DNA of 64,000 nt from Microvirga sp. VF16 (lineage in GTDB: Bacteria > Pseudomonadota > Alphaproteobacteria > Rhizobiales > Beijerinckiaceae), in contig NZ_CP069356.1 in the NCBI RefSeq assembly GCF_016864375.1, forward strand, positions 930,001 to 994,000. Direction: 5' to 3'. Below are positions 1 to 8,213 of this stretch, one piece after another. Position numbers and translations under genes: made by a program. The notes beneath the pieces are model-generated. The model did no database searches. It saw nothing but the letters and a program-made list of their open reading frames with translations, and was not told where the DNA came from. Positions within the stretch are counted from its first letter, which is position 1. Each line of letters begins with the position of its first letter.

Positions 1-478
1 CCGGGGCTTGGGGGTGCGCCGACACGGTGATGTGGCGGGCAGCGTCCAGTACGGTCGCCGCTGTCGGTTCCTTCAAGACGATGTCTCCCTGCGCAGAGTA
101 CCCAACCTCGCGCGCACCGATGATCGTGGGCCGGTCGGGATGGTTATCGCGATGCTGGTCGGCCAGGATCCAGCCGTCGATCAGGCCTGGCAGGATGGCC
201 CGGGTGTAGAGCCAATCGATCGGGCGCCGCCAGTCGCGAAGAAGGCGAAAGGCCTGTTCCCCTGTGGTGGCGGTCATCACGTCGAAACCAGCCTCGTGGA
301 GCAATAGGGCCAGGCTGCTTTGAAAGTCGGCATCGGTCTCGACGATCAGGATGCGCTCGCCCAACGGGCCGCGTGCGGCTTCTCTCCTGACGTTGGAGTT
401 GCCGATGCTAGGCTGGTACAGTTCGGCAGGTTCATCCTGCCCGTCAGCGAACTCATGATGGATTGCTGAACTGTTCAT
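1..478 (-). CDS. Receiver-like (CheY fold) protein, C-terminus outside window
   Basis: Reading leftward from an ATG at 478, the frame stays open to the window edge (159 codons). Residues from about 44 look like a response-regulator receiver: a first strand ILIVETDADF, a helix with LLLHEAGFDVMTA, a loop AILPGLIDGW and a late VLKEP carrying the conserved Lys-Pro-type element. The residue four before the Pro of the ILPG loop, where the phosphorylated Asp normally sits, is Arg (RAILPG). The acidic pocket near the start is partly kept (ETDAD). This suggests a pseudo-receiver that is not phosphorylated in the usual way. The first 40 residues look unstructured. No partner kinase is visible. Confidence 0.7.
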   Translation of the reverse strand, partial: MNSSAIHHEFADGQDEPAELYQPSIGNSNVRREAARGPLGERILIVETDADFQSSLALLLHEAGFDVMTATTGEQAFRLLRDWRRPIDWLYTRAILPGLIDGWILADQHRDNHPDRPTIIGAREVGYSAQGDIVLKEPTAATVLDAARHITVSAHPQAP

Positions 479-579
479 TCTAGGTTTCCCGTTGGTGCAC
501 TTGGCACCTCAAAAACGGCAGCGCACCAGCAGTTATTGTGGAAGTCCGAACCTTCAGGATGGAGGCTTGCGGCACCGCC

Positions 580-1641
580 TCAGGCGGACATCGCGGTCTT
601 CTCGCCGGCACCCGCGACCATTAGGATTTCACCTGCCTCCATCATCTCGGCGGCCTTGGCGTACCCACCGCCCATTCCGTCGAGAAAATGCAAATGCGAC
701 TCCGGCCTGCCGGACGGCACAAGACAGGTCATGAGGGCGTGAGACTGGCGGTGCAGCCCGAAGTTGATCTCGCCACGAGCCTTCGCCGCAATGAGGATGG
801 CCTCAGCCGCATCGATTTGTTCGCGTGTGCAGTCGAGCGTCAGACGCAACCCATCGTCGTATTTGCGATAGTCCGAGTTTGCGATGACGCTCGACCAATT
901 CCCCGAACCTAGATTCATCTCCTTGCCCTTTTGGAACGCCATTTCCACCGGGACAGGGTGAGATTGGCGTGGAGCTGCGTCGAGGACCGCAAGCACCTGC
1001 CTGGCAAGCGCAGAGAAGACCTTTGGGTTGGTATGATCATGCGGCTCGACTAGGAGCGACAGGATCTCGCCGTGCTGGCTCCGGAGAGGCGTCCACTCGC
1101 AGGTCAGACCGGTTAGGTCCAGCTGCACCGTGTACCTTCTCGGCTTTACCAGATACCGCCCGTTCTTGATCTGCCGTTCCGCCCATCTCAATCCGCCCCC
1201 GGAGAACATCGCATAGGTCGCGTCGTCCGAGGCCGCGTATCGCGCTATTCTCACGTCGTGCCCGTGGGATCGGATCTCGCTCACGGACAGCAAACCGACG
1301 CGGAGGATCAGACCGAGACGGGTTGCCGCAAGACCCGCAACCTGCCGCATTACCGAGTTCGCGACCATGAAGCCCTGAGGCGGCAATGCAAACGCCGCTC
1401 CGTCGCCGCGGAACACAAACGGGAAGTCGAACGCACCCCAGGCATTGCCCAAGGCAGCAATGATAGAGGCTCCGGCGTAGTTGACGTCCTTGTAACGTCC
1501 CGCGCTGATTGCCAACGTCGAGTCGACAACGTCCGTTATGCCGATGATCCAGTCATCCGGCAGTGGCTCGTAGATGGATGGATCGAGCACGGTCGAGAAC
1601 TCACGATACGCTGGGGGGCGGTGTGCGCGGCTATTAATCAT
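580..1641 (-). CDS. DUF3095 family protein
   Basis: A 353-residue protein matching the DUF3095 family in length and in its N-terminal pattern (FSTVLDPSIYEPLPDDW, then ITDVVDSTLAISAGRYKDVN and FVFRGDGAAFALP). The ITDVVDST and RGDGA segments resemble the two metal-binding strands of class III nucleotidyl cyclases, and family members are often noted as cyclase-like, but no activity is established as far as I know. It has no signal peptide or membrane segment and is probably cytosolic. It lies on the same strand as, and downstream of, ohr, separated by hairpins, so it is probably a separate transcription unit. Confidence 0.8.
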   Translation of the reverse strand: MINSRAHRPPAYREFSTVLDPSIYEPLPDDWIIGITDVVDSTLAISAGRYKDVNYAGASIIAALGNAWGAFDFPFVFRGDGAAFALPPQGFMVANSVMRQVAGLAATRLGLILRVGLLSVSEIRSHGHDVRIARYAASDDATYAMFSGGGLRWAERQIKNGRYLVKPRRYTVQLDLTGLTCEWTPLRSQHGEILSLLVEPHDHTNPKVFSALARQVLAVLDAAPRQSHPVPVEMAFQKGKEMNLGSGNWSSVIANSDYRKYDDGLRLTLDCTREQIDAAEAILIAAKARGEINFGLHRQSHALMTCLVPSGRPESHLHFLDGMGGGYAKAAEMMEAGEILMVAGAGEKTAMSA

Positions 1642-1692
1642 CGAGCATTCTCCAGATCGGCTTGCACCAGCAAACGAGGTCCACGCCGTGCC

Positions 1693-1723
1693 GATGAGGC
1701 GCAGGTCTCCGCTGCGCCTCGTC
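1693..1723 (-). terminator. Hairpin downstream of ohr
   Basis: Inverted repeat with 12-nt arms (11 of 12 paired) and a 7-nt loop. A second GC hairpin (CCGGGCC...GGCCCGG, 1733-1759) lies between it and the ohr stop. Neither is followed by a clear T run on the minus strand, so termination is inferred from stem strength and position. Confidence 0.45.
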
Positions 1724-1769
1724 CGAGGGGAACCGGGCCTGCCTGGGTGGCGGGCCCGGCCGATCCGGT

Positions 1770-2165
1770 TTAGAGCAGATTGGTCTCGACGTTGATGTTG
1801 CCGTGCGTCGCCTTGGAGTACGGGCAGATCTCGTGGGCCGCATCGATCAGCGTCTGCGCGACCTCGCGCTCGATCCCCGGTACGCTGACGTTGAGGCGGG
1901 CCTGCAGGAAGTAGGCGCTGCCGTCGCGGACCAAATCGATCTCGGCATCGACCGTCGGCAGGGTCGGGAAGGTGATCTTCCGTTGGGCGGCGGCCAGCTC
2001 GAGCGCGCCGATGTAGCAGGCCGACCAGGCGGCGCCGAACAGGTTCTCGGCGGCCGGGTGCGGCTGGGACAGCTTGAGGTCGAGGAACCCGTCACTGCTG
2101 CGCGTGCCGCCGTTGCGGCCGCCGGCGTTGTGGGTCTTTCCGGTGAAGAGGACGTTCGCCGCCAT
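1770..2165 (-). CDS. ohr: Organic hydroperoxide resistance protein Ohr (OsmC/Ohr family)
   Basis: A thiol peroxidase that reduces organic and lipid hydroperoxides in the cytosol, with lipoyl proteins as known electron donors for the family. The ATG at 2165 gives 131 residues starting MAANVLFTGKTHNAGGRNGG; the frame runs further upstream, but that part covers the operator region and has no homology. Both redox cysteines are present: C50 in AWSACYIGAL (peroxidatic) and C114 in HEICPYSKAT (resolving), as is the Arg of the GGRNG turn. It is about 8-10 residues shorter than usual because the loop before ENLFGAAW is short. Transcribed away from ohrR, the standard arrangement. Confidence 0.95.
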   Translation of the reverse strand: MAANVLFTGKTHNAGGRNGGTRSSDGFLDLKLSQPHPAAENLFGAAWSACYIGALELAAAQRKITFPTLPTVDAEIDLVRDGSAYFLQARLNVSVPGIEREVAQTLIDAAHEICPYSKATHGNINVETNLL

Positions 2166-2186
2166 GATGAAACCCTTTCTGTGCCG

Positions 2187-2223
2187 TTTGCATCGTATCC
2201 GATTAATTCGGATGCGATGCAAA
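2187..2223. promoter_or_regulatory. Near-perfect palindrome in the ohr-ohrR intergenic region, likely OhrR operator
   Basis: A 37-nt inverted repeat centred on 2205 with 16 of 18 base pairs matching (outer arms TTTGCATCG/CGATGCAAA, inner CCGATTAATTCGG). It starts 22 nt upstream of the ohr ATG, between the divergent ohr and ohrR genes. OhrR proteins bind AT-centred inverted repeats overlapping their promoters, so this is the best operator candidate. Confidence 0.7.
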
Positions 2224-2255
2224 TACGCTCCGAGCAAAGGCATGTCAAGCACTTT

Positions 2256-2274
2256 CGATTTAATCGGATACGAT
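2256..2274. promoter_or_regulatory. Second OhrR-like operator half-palindrome
   Basis: CGATTTAATCG (2256-2266) is a perfect 11-nt palindrome followed by GATACGAT. Its reverse complement shares ATCGTATCCGATTAA with the larger palindrome at 2187-2223. Two related sites about 60 nt apart, one nearer each gene, suggest cooperative or dual control of ohr and ohrR. Confidence 0.5.
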
Positions 2275-2311
2275 TTATATTCGGGCAACAGCGACACCCG
2301 CGGAGAGGCCC

Positions 2312-2821
2312 ATGCCCCAGACCCCAAGACCGAAGACGCCCACCAGGCCCCGGCCTGAGGCCCCGCAGGCCAGCGGCGACGGTCCGAAGCTCTCGAATTT
2401 CCTGTGCTTCGCGATCTACTCGGCCAACCTCGCCTTCGGCCGCGCCTACAAGCCGCTCCTGGACAAGCTTGGCCTGACCTACACCCAGTACATCGCCCTG
2501 GTGGCGCTGTCCGAGGCGGACGACCAGACCGTCGGGGCCCTCGGCGAGAGGCTGTATTTGGAATCCAACACGCTGACGCCGATCCTCAAGAAGCTCGAGG
2601 CGACCGGCTATATCCGGCGGCACCGCGATCCCGCCGACGAGCGGCAGGTGCGGGTCAGCCTGACGCCGGCCGGCCGCCAACTGCTCGAGACGGATCCGGG
2701 CGCGGCGCTGGTCGACGCCATCGGGCTCGGAGCGGACTTTCCCGCCACGCAGAAGACCGTGGCAAGAATCCGTGACAATCTCCTGCGCGCCACACAGGCG
2801 GAACTAGGCGCAGGCAAATAA
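2312..2821 (+). CDS. ohrR: OhrR, MarR-family organic peroxide sensor
   Basis: A 169-residue MarR-type winged-helix repressor of the OhrR group. The sensing cysteine is C32 in NFLCFAIYSANLAFGRAYKPL, followed by the Tyr residues (LTYTQY) that contact the oxidised Cys in this family. The recognition region is NTLTPILKKLEATGYIRRHR and the wing contains DPADERQVRVSLT. Oxidation by organic hydroperoxides releases DNA and derepresses ohr. The N-terminal 25 residues are Pro-rich and may reflect a start somewhat downstream. It is divergent from ohr with shared palindromes between them. Confidence 0.93.
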   Translation: MPQTPRPKTPTRPRPEAPQASGDGPKLSNFLCFAIYSANLAFGRAYKPLLDKLGLTYTQYIALVALSEADDQTVGALGERLYLESNTLTPILKKLEATGYIRRHRDPADERQVRVSLTPAGRQLLETDPGAALVDAIGLGADFPATQKTVARIRDNLLRATQAELGAGK

Positions 2822-2965
2822 GCAATCAGCCGGCCTCGCTCTGCGCTGCTTCAGACGGACATCGCGGTCTTCATGCTGGAGCCGCGACCATGAAGGCGTT
2901 TAACGCTCCCGTGGCCGCCGCGCTCGCAGAGGGGGGCGGCGCGCACAAGATGCGCGCCAAGGCCT
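2822..2965. other. Intergenic, convergent ends of ohrR and the epoxide hydrolase
   Basis: About 140 nt between two converging genes; no convincing gene, and no clean hairpin with a T run seen. Confidence 0.5.
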
Positions 2966-4255
2966 TCAGAGCGATTTGCGGAGTGGCCCGAGCCCCGTGC
3001 GGATCTCGGAGATCATGAACTCCGGCTGCTCCCAGGCGGCGAAGTGGCCGCCCTTTGGAAGCTTATTGAAGTGGATGAGATTGGGATACGCTTTCTCGGC
3101 CCAACTCCTCGGCGCTACATACATCTCGTCAGGGAACACACTGCAGGCGACGGGGAGCTTGACCCCTTTGGTCGCAAAGAAAGAATTACCGGCGACCGTT
3201 TGCTCCCAGTAAAGGCGGGCTGCCGAAATCGCGGTGCGCGTGAACCAGAAGAGCGAGACGTTATCGAGGACATCGTCGGGCGAGAGGCCTTCTTTGACCC
3301 CGGCAAACGACCTCGCGATCATGGCATGGCTCTTCCAATCGTGGTCGATCATGAAGGCCGCCAAACCGACGGGTGAATCCACCAGCCCGGTCAGCGTTTG
3401 CGGACGCGTGCCCATGACGATCGCGTAGCCAAACCTATTTTCACGAACTTGCTCGCAGGCCTTCCTCTCTTCGGCCGACAAATTATCGGGCAGAGGGGAG
3501 CCGGACCAGATAAGCGCATCGATGTCGGGCGGTATCACCTCAGGCATGTTGGTGTGGATGCCGAGCAGTCCTTCGGGTTCCTGAGTTCCCATGTAGTTGA
3601 CGACGATCGAACCCCAGTCACCACCCTGCGCCGCATACCGTTCATAACCAAGGCGGGACATCAGCTCAGCATAGGCGCGCGCTATGCGCTGGGGATTCCA
3701 GCCGGTCGTGCTCGGCTTGCCCGAGAAGCCGTAGCCCGGCATCGATGGAATGACGACGTGGAACGCATCCGCTGCGCTTCCACTGTGCGCAGTCGGGTCA
3801 GTCAGGGGCTCGATCAGCTTCACCTGCTCGACGATCGAGCCTGGCCAGCCGTGCGCGATCAACAGCGGCATCGCATTTTCATGTTTGGAGCGGACGTGAA
3901 TGAAGTGAAAATCCAAACCGTCGATCTCGGTGATGAAATTGGGATATGAGTTCAACCTGGATTCGATCTTGCGCCAGTCGTACTCGTCTGCCCAGTAACG
4001 CGCAAGTTCTTGAATGGTCTTCAGTCGTACACCTTGCGATTCATCCGCGACTGTTTCTTTCTCCGGCCATCTGGTTTCCTTGATCCGACGCTTCAGTTCG
4101 GCAACTTCACTTTCCGGAATGTCGACACGGAAGGGACGGATCGCATCCTGTTCGGCGGCTTGAGCCAAGCCTGCAGGAGGCACATTCAACGCGGCTGCGG
4201 CCGTTGAAGCTGCCACGGGGTTAGGCTGGTTCGGGAGTGATGTTTGTTGCGACAT
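2966..4255 (-). CDS. Epoxide hydrolase (EHN-type alpha/beta hydrolase)
   Basis: Hydrolyses epoxides to diols. The ATG at 4255 has GGAGAA just upstream and gives 429 residues. An N-terminal tail of about 40 residues is followed by the EHN cap segment (IRPFRVDIPESEVAELKRRI ... YDWRKIESRLNSYPNF), then the core: oxyanion loop HGWPGS (about 125), nucleophile Asp in QGGDWGSI (about 212), and the C-terminal His in KGGHFAAWEQPE (about 402). All parts of the microsomal-type epoxide hydrolase fold are present. The gene follows a 78-aa gene on the same strand. A decayed inverted second copy of both lies at 7.95-8.41 kb. Confidence 0.9.
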   Translation of the reverse strand: MSQQTSLPNQPNPVAASTAAAALNVPPAGLAQAAEQDAIRPFRVDIPESEVAELKRRIKETRWPEKETVADESQGVRLKTIQELARYWADEYDWRKIESRLNSYPNFITEIDGLDFHFIHVRSKHENAMPLLIAHGWPGSIVEQVKLIEPLTDPTAHSGSAADAFHVVIPSMPGYGFSGKPSTTGWNPQRIARAYAELMSRLGYERYAAQGGDWGSIVVNYMGTQEPEGLLGIHTNMPEVIPPDIDALIWSGSPLPDNLSAEERKACEQVRENRFGYAIVMGTRPQTLTGLVDSPVGLAAFMIDHDWKSHAMIARSFAGVKEGLSPDDVLDNVSLFWFTRTAISAARLYWEQTVAGNSFFATKGVKLPVACSVFPDEMYVAPRSWAEKAYPNLIHFNKLPKGGHFAAWEQPEFMISEIRTGLGPLRKSL

Positions 4256-4422
4256 TGATATTCTCCATTCATTCGGATCGCCACAGGTGGCGATTACCGA
4301 GATTGATGAGCGGACGGGCGCACGACGCCTGGCCTTGTGTGCCAAGCCACGGCAGCGCAGTCGCCCCTAGATCTCTTTGCGGACTTCTATGGAGGCCTCA
4401 GTTTTGCGATCAGGTCCGCGCA

Positions 4423-4659
4423 CTAATGGAAGCGGCGGCGCTTGCGGGCAGCTCCTCCTTCGGGTCTCATGCAACCACTCGGTTCAGGAGCGACGTCGGC
4501 AAAGCTGTCGATAAAAAGTGGCTCGTCGGGGGAGCCCAAGTCCAACGCAGGCACGTTGATTGAGTAAAAAGTATAGGCCTCGGTGGCTGGCCCAGCAAGC
4601 GGCGCCAGTCGGGACATATCCCCGTGATCGTCGATCGATTGCAGCATTCCATTCTCCAT
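4423..4659 (-). CDS. Small uncharacterised protein upstream of the epoxide hydrolase
   Basis: From the ATG at 4659 the frame gives 78 residues: a start MENGMLQSIDDHGDM, a middle SINVPALDLGSPDEPLFID and a basic end RKRRRFH. I do not recognise the family. Support for it being real comes from a second, degraded copy at about 7.95-8.08 kb: the stretch encoding VPALDLGSP and the bases around it are strongly conserved, and that copy also precedes an epoxide-hydrolase start. It may be the 3' part of a once longer gene, since the frame is open further upstream to 4887. Confidence 0.45.
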   Translation of the reverse strand: MENGMLQSIDDHGDMSRLAPLAGPATEAYTFYSINVPALDLGSPDEPLFIDSFADVAPEPSGCMRPEGGAARKRRRFH

Positions 4660-4865
4660 TAGCGCGAAAAACTCCAGCGGCGCACGCAACCTTGGCTTCT
4701 TGCTAGAGGAGCGAGGCTCCTGCCGCCTGCCAATCACGTCGTGCTGGAAGGGCGTGCTCATACCGGAGACGGTCCGCGCCGGTCTTGCTATCTTCCGCCA
4801 GAGGTTTGCCTGCCCCAGCCTCCGGCTTGGAATGCAGGTCTCCGTCGCAGCGAGGAGCGTGCCCG

Positions 4866-5909
4866 ATGCGAAAGCTTTCCTCGACACCTCTCATGATGCA
4901 CCCCACCTCAGTCGGCATTGTTGCCCGCCTGGCTCTTGCCAGAGCCACTGCGGCAGGCCTCGATGCCCGCCCGCTCCTGCGTAAGGTCGGTCTGACTGCG
5001 TCCCAGATCCAGGATCGGCAGGCCCGCGTGAACGCGGCGAGCGAGATCAGCTTCCTGAATCTGGTGGCCGACACCCTTCCCGATGAGTTGTTGGGATTCC
5101 ATCTCGCCGCGGCATTCGAGCTGCGGGAGGGCGGCCTGCTCTATTTCGTGCTGGCCTCCTCGGCGACGCTCGGCGAGGCGTTGGCCCGCGTCGAGCGGTT
5201 CAGCGCCATCACCAATGAGGGCGTCCGGCTGCGATGCCAGGAGGGCAGCGACCTGAGCCTCCGCTACAGCTATGTCGGGGTGCCGCGACACACGGATCGG
5301 CACCAGGTCGAGTTCTGGTCGCGAACGCTCGTCCGGATCTGTCAAACCCTGACCGGCACCGAGGTCAGGCCCATCCGGGTCAGCTTCGCTCATCCGCGCT
5401 GCAGCGCATCAGGTCAGCTTGATGCATTTTTCGGGTGTGAGGTGGCCTTTGCGTCGGAGGCTGACGACATTACCTTCGCCCGCGGGGCGTCGCAGCTTCG
5501 GCTGGTCAACGCGGATCCTTTTCTGAACGAGCTCCTTGTCCGCTACAGCGAGGAGGCCCTGGCCCGGCGGGCCAATCCCGCCAGCCCAATCCGCGCGAGC
5601 GTGGAGAACGCCCTCGCTCCGCTCCTGCCCCATGGCAAGGGCCGTGCGGGCGAAGTGGCCCGGGCGCTGGGCATGAGTGAACGGACCCTGGCGCGCCGGC
5701 TGGCGGCGGAGAACCTGACCTTCCTCGGGATCCGCGAGGAGATGCGCAAGGATCTGGCCCTTTGCTATCTTAAGGATGCAAGCATTTCAATTTCGCGCAT
5801 TGCCTGGATGCTCGGCTTTCAGGAGGTCAGCGCCTTCACCCATGCCTTCCGGCGCTGGACGGGGATGACACCGACGCAAATGCGGGCCAAAGAAGCCCGC
5901 TCGCGCTGA
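4866..5909 (+). CDS. AraC-family transcriptional regulator
   Basis: 347 residues from the ATG at 4866, preceded by GAGGAG; the frame extends upstream but without recognisable sequence. The N-terminal half (VARLALARATAAGLDARPLLRKVGL ... FSAITNEGVRLR) matches the AraC_binding-type ligand domain of OruR-like regulators. The C-terminal hundred residues hold two helix-turn-helix units: VARALGMSERTLARRLAAEN, and ISRIAWMLGFQEVSAFTHAF followed by RWTGMTPTQMR. It is divergent from the small gene and epoxide hydrolase, so it may control them; that is inference. Confidence 0.9.
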   Translation: MRKLSSTPLMMHPTSVGIVARLALARATAAGLDARPLLRKVGLTASQIQDRQARVNAASEISFLNLVADTLPDELLGFHLAAAFELREGGLLYFVLASSATLGEALARVERFSAITNEGVRLRCQEGSDLSLRYSYVGVPRHTDRHQVEFWSRTLVRICQTLTGTEVRPIRVSFAHPRCSASGQLDAFFGCEVAFASEADDITFARGASQLRLVNADPFLNELLVRYSEEALARRANPASPIRASVENALAPLLPHGKGRAGEVARALGMSERTLARRLAAENLTFLGIREEMRKDLALCYLKDASISISRIAWMLGFQEVSAFTHAFRRWTGMTPTQMRAKEARSR

Positions 5910-6220
5910 AATCCGCTTCCTTGGAAGAGGTTGGGGCGCTGCAAGTCGGTTCGAATGCCGGCACCGGGTCAATCCGGGAAATTTGCTGTCCGTCAGGGAC
6001 GTCTGGTATTCCCTGCCAGAGCTGACATTCGGTTCACTTCCGAGAAGCGCCATGAGGCGACGATTGCACTGAAACATCGCTGAAATTCGCCGGTTATGAA
6101 CGCAATCGGGGGTGATCGTCGACTTAACTGGCATGATCTCTCAATCGTTGCCTCCTTGGCCCTGATGCGCTTAACCAGAGTTCGGAAGGACCGGGACGCG
6201 CTGGCGGTTGCCCCCACCCG
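5910..6220. other. Intergenic, no gene seen
   Basis: About 310 nt between the AraC gene and the end of the CorA gene. It contains a 19-mer (6038-6056) found with one mismatch at 55253-55271. No credible reading frame or RNA gene is seen. Confidence 0.5.
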
Positions 6221-7294
6221 TCAGATCCAGCCTCTGCGACGGGCCAGGCCGACCGCGATGCCGATGAAAGCACCCAAGGCGCCGATGACAACCCAGAAGC
6301 CAAGGACGCCGGTTTGCGTGTAGGGCGTCTCGAAGTTCATGCCGAACACGCCCGCCACCGCCCCAACCACGCCCAGCATCACCGTGACGAACGTCAGCCG
6401 CCGGACAAGATCATTGGTCGCCTCCGCCGTGCGGGTCGTGAACAGCTCAAAGGAGCCGCTCACCAGCTCGCGCGCATGGTCAACTGCATCCACGGCCCGC
6501 TCGAACCGCCGTTCCAGCGACTGATAATGCGCAGCCGCGTCAGACTCGAAGATCTGAGCGAAGTCCGGACGCGAGAGCGCGTAGAAGACGGGGCGTTGCT
6601 GGTTCAGGAAGTGGCGCAGTTCGGACACTTTGCGCCGCATCCCGACCACGCCTGCGAGCAGGCTGCGGCGTGCCGAATGCGCCAGCATCGCCTCGTCGAG
6701 CCGGTCCAGAAACTCCTCGAGTTCGCTGACGGCCTCGAAATATGCGCTCAGGTGCCAGTCCAGCAGCGAAGCCGCGAGCGCCGGCAGGCTCAAGGCTCCG
6801 ATGACGGTCTCACCCTTGTCCTGGTCGCGGAATGCCTGGAGGAAAGGCAGCTCGCCGTCATGAACGGTGATGATCCACCCCGGGCCGACGAGAAAGTCCA
6901 GATGGACGGGGAGCCACCTGGTCAAGGCTCGATCCCCGTTGTCATTCTCTCCACGTGAGAGGCCGATGACGTCGAACTGAAAGTACTCGCCGTAATTGTC
7001 GAGATAGGGTGCCTCTTGCGGATTGAGGAGCTCCCGGCCCGAACCGCGGTCCAGACCGAAGAGACGCACCAGATGCCCCATCTCATCCCGGTTGCGGCCG
7101 CTGACGTCCACCCACAGGAGCGTTCGCTCGTCGAGGCCGACAAGGCATTGCTGATCGAGCTCGACCTCTTGGTCATGTCCATCGGCGTTGTAGAGAAAGG
7201 CTTGGAGCACGGAGCGGCCAAGGAAGGGAGAGCCGCAGCAGCAGAACGCGCGATCAAGCTTGGCGGTTCCAGCGCCCGATCGTCTTCTGGTCAC
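6221..7294 (-). CDS. CorA-family divalent-cation transporter (ZntB-like)
   Basis: An inner-membrane cation channel/transporter of 357 residues. The long soluble N-terminal domain (DERTLLWVDVSG, EAPYLDNYGEYFQFDVIGL) is followed by a helical stalk and two C-terminal membrane helices (about 295-313 and 328-348). Between them lies the family signature GMN in VFGMNFETPYTQTG. The end is basic (ARRRGWI), as in CorA. The TPYTQTG loop resembles ZntB-type members more than classical Mg2+ CorA. The first 25-30 residues contain an odd CCC run and the true start may be nearer VLQAFLYNADG, which would also reduce the overlap with a plus-strand nucleotidyltransferase remnant. Confidence 0.88.
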   Translation of the reverse strand: MTRRRSGAGTAKLDRAFCCCGSPFLGRSVLQAFLYNADGHDQEVELDQQCLVGLDERTLLWVDVSGRNRDEMGHLVRLFGLDRGSGRELLNPQEAPYLDNYGEYFQFDVIGLSRGENDNGDRALTRWLPVHLDFLVGPGWIITVHDGELPFLQAFRDQDKGETVIGALSLPALAASLLDWHLSAYFEAVSELEEFLDRLDEAMLAHSARRSLLAGVVGMRRKVSELRHFLNQQRPVFYALSRPDFAQIFESDAAAHYQSLERRFERAVDAVDHARELVSGSFELFTTRTAEATNDLVRRLTFVTVMLGVVGAVAGVFGMNFETPYTQTGVLGFWVVIGALGAFIGIAVGLARRRGWI

Positions 7295-7733
7295 GAGACA
7301 AGGCGGCCGTCGAGGAAAGGTTGGACCGGGCGGACATTTCCTGGCCGAACCTGGATCCGGACTGGTTTGAGGCCCGGGCCTGGATCTGGCTTCATTACGG
7401 AGCGGCCAGAGCCTTGAGCGGAGAACTCTTTGAGGCCATCAGCATGCTCGCCTTCTTCCGTGATCAGGTTCTGGGACCTATGCTCCATCGCCGTGCGGGG
7501 CGCCCGCAGCGTGGTGTGAGACGAGTTGAGACGTAACGCTTGATGAAACGGGAGAACTGGCCGCTACGGTCGCCCGCCATGATTTCGCATCAGTAAAGGC
7601 AAGTCTCGTTGCTGCCATCGAACTTTATCTCAAGCTCCGTACAGACAAGCCACCGCGCTTCGAGGTGAAAGGCATGCCCCACGTCCTTTTCGACTTCTTG
7701 GGACATAAGGCTGAAAATGCAGCACGGTTGTAA
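7255..7733 (+). pseudogene. Nucleotidyltransferase (aminoglycoside adenylyltransferase-like) remnant, frameshifted
   Basis: A frame readable from about 7255 encodes WRFQRPIVFWSRDKAAVEER, then WIWLHYGAARALSGELFEAI and RRAGRPQRGVRRVE, ending at a stop at 7534-7536. In another frame from 7530 it continues as LDETGELAATVARHDFASV and AIELYLKLR, ending at the stop 7731-7733. Together these form the middle and C-terminal part of nucleotidyltransferases of the aminoglycoside 6-adenylyltransferase-like group. The N-terminal catalytic part is missing; its place is taken by the corA 5' end. One frameshift near 7530 plus 5' loss make this a pseudogene. Confidence 0.7.
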
Positions 7734-7945
7734 TTTGGGGGCAGCGCATGAACTGATGGGACTCCCCACCTTTTAACAAGCCGGTTCTGAGAGACTGTGT
7801 CGATCTGGAATTATGCGGTGGAAGGAAGCTTTCGGGCGGCCTCCGGGTTAAAGAGCGTCCTCGCCTTCTGCCGGCCCATGGCCCGATGCGGCCATTCGCG
7901 GCATCATGGTCGACGAACATGGGGCACACTCCAGGCGCCACTTGC
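7734..7945. other. Intergenic, no gene seen
   Basis: About 210 nt of apparently decayed sequence between two pseudogenes; nothing recognisable. Confidence 0.4.
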
Positions 7946-8080
7946 GGGCCAAGTTACCGAGGTATAGCCTACTAACTTAATCAATGTCCCTGCGTTGGAC
8001 TTGGGCTCCCCGACGAGCCGCTTTTGACCGGCAGCTTTGCCGACGTCGCTCGTGAACAGAGTGGTTATGTAACTCGCGGG
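7946..8080 (+). pseudogene. Degraded copy of the 78-aa small gene
   Basis: This stretch matches, in opposite orientation, the coding sequence at 4423-4659. Shared blocks include GGCGCCACTTGCGGGCCA-like sequence, CCTGCGTTGGACTTGGGCTC, and GCTTTGCCGACGTCGCTC. Reading in the corresponding frame gives ...INVPALDLGSP followed by a frame change and stops, so it no longer codes. It precedes an epoxide-hydrolase remnant exactly as the intact small gene precedes the intact hydrolase. Confidence 0.65.
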
Positions 8081-8213
8081 AGGAGGACCTGATCGCAAGG
8101 GCAGCAGCCTCCATCGACATTTAGGAGAGGTCTAGGAAAGGCCGCACTGCAGCGGTTTGTGCACACAACGCCAGCAGTCTTGCGGTTGTCCATTCGCCAA
8201 TCTCGCCGCGCTG

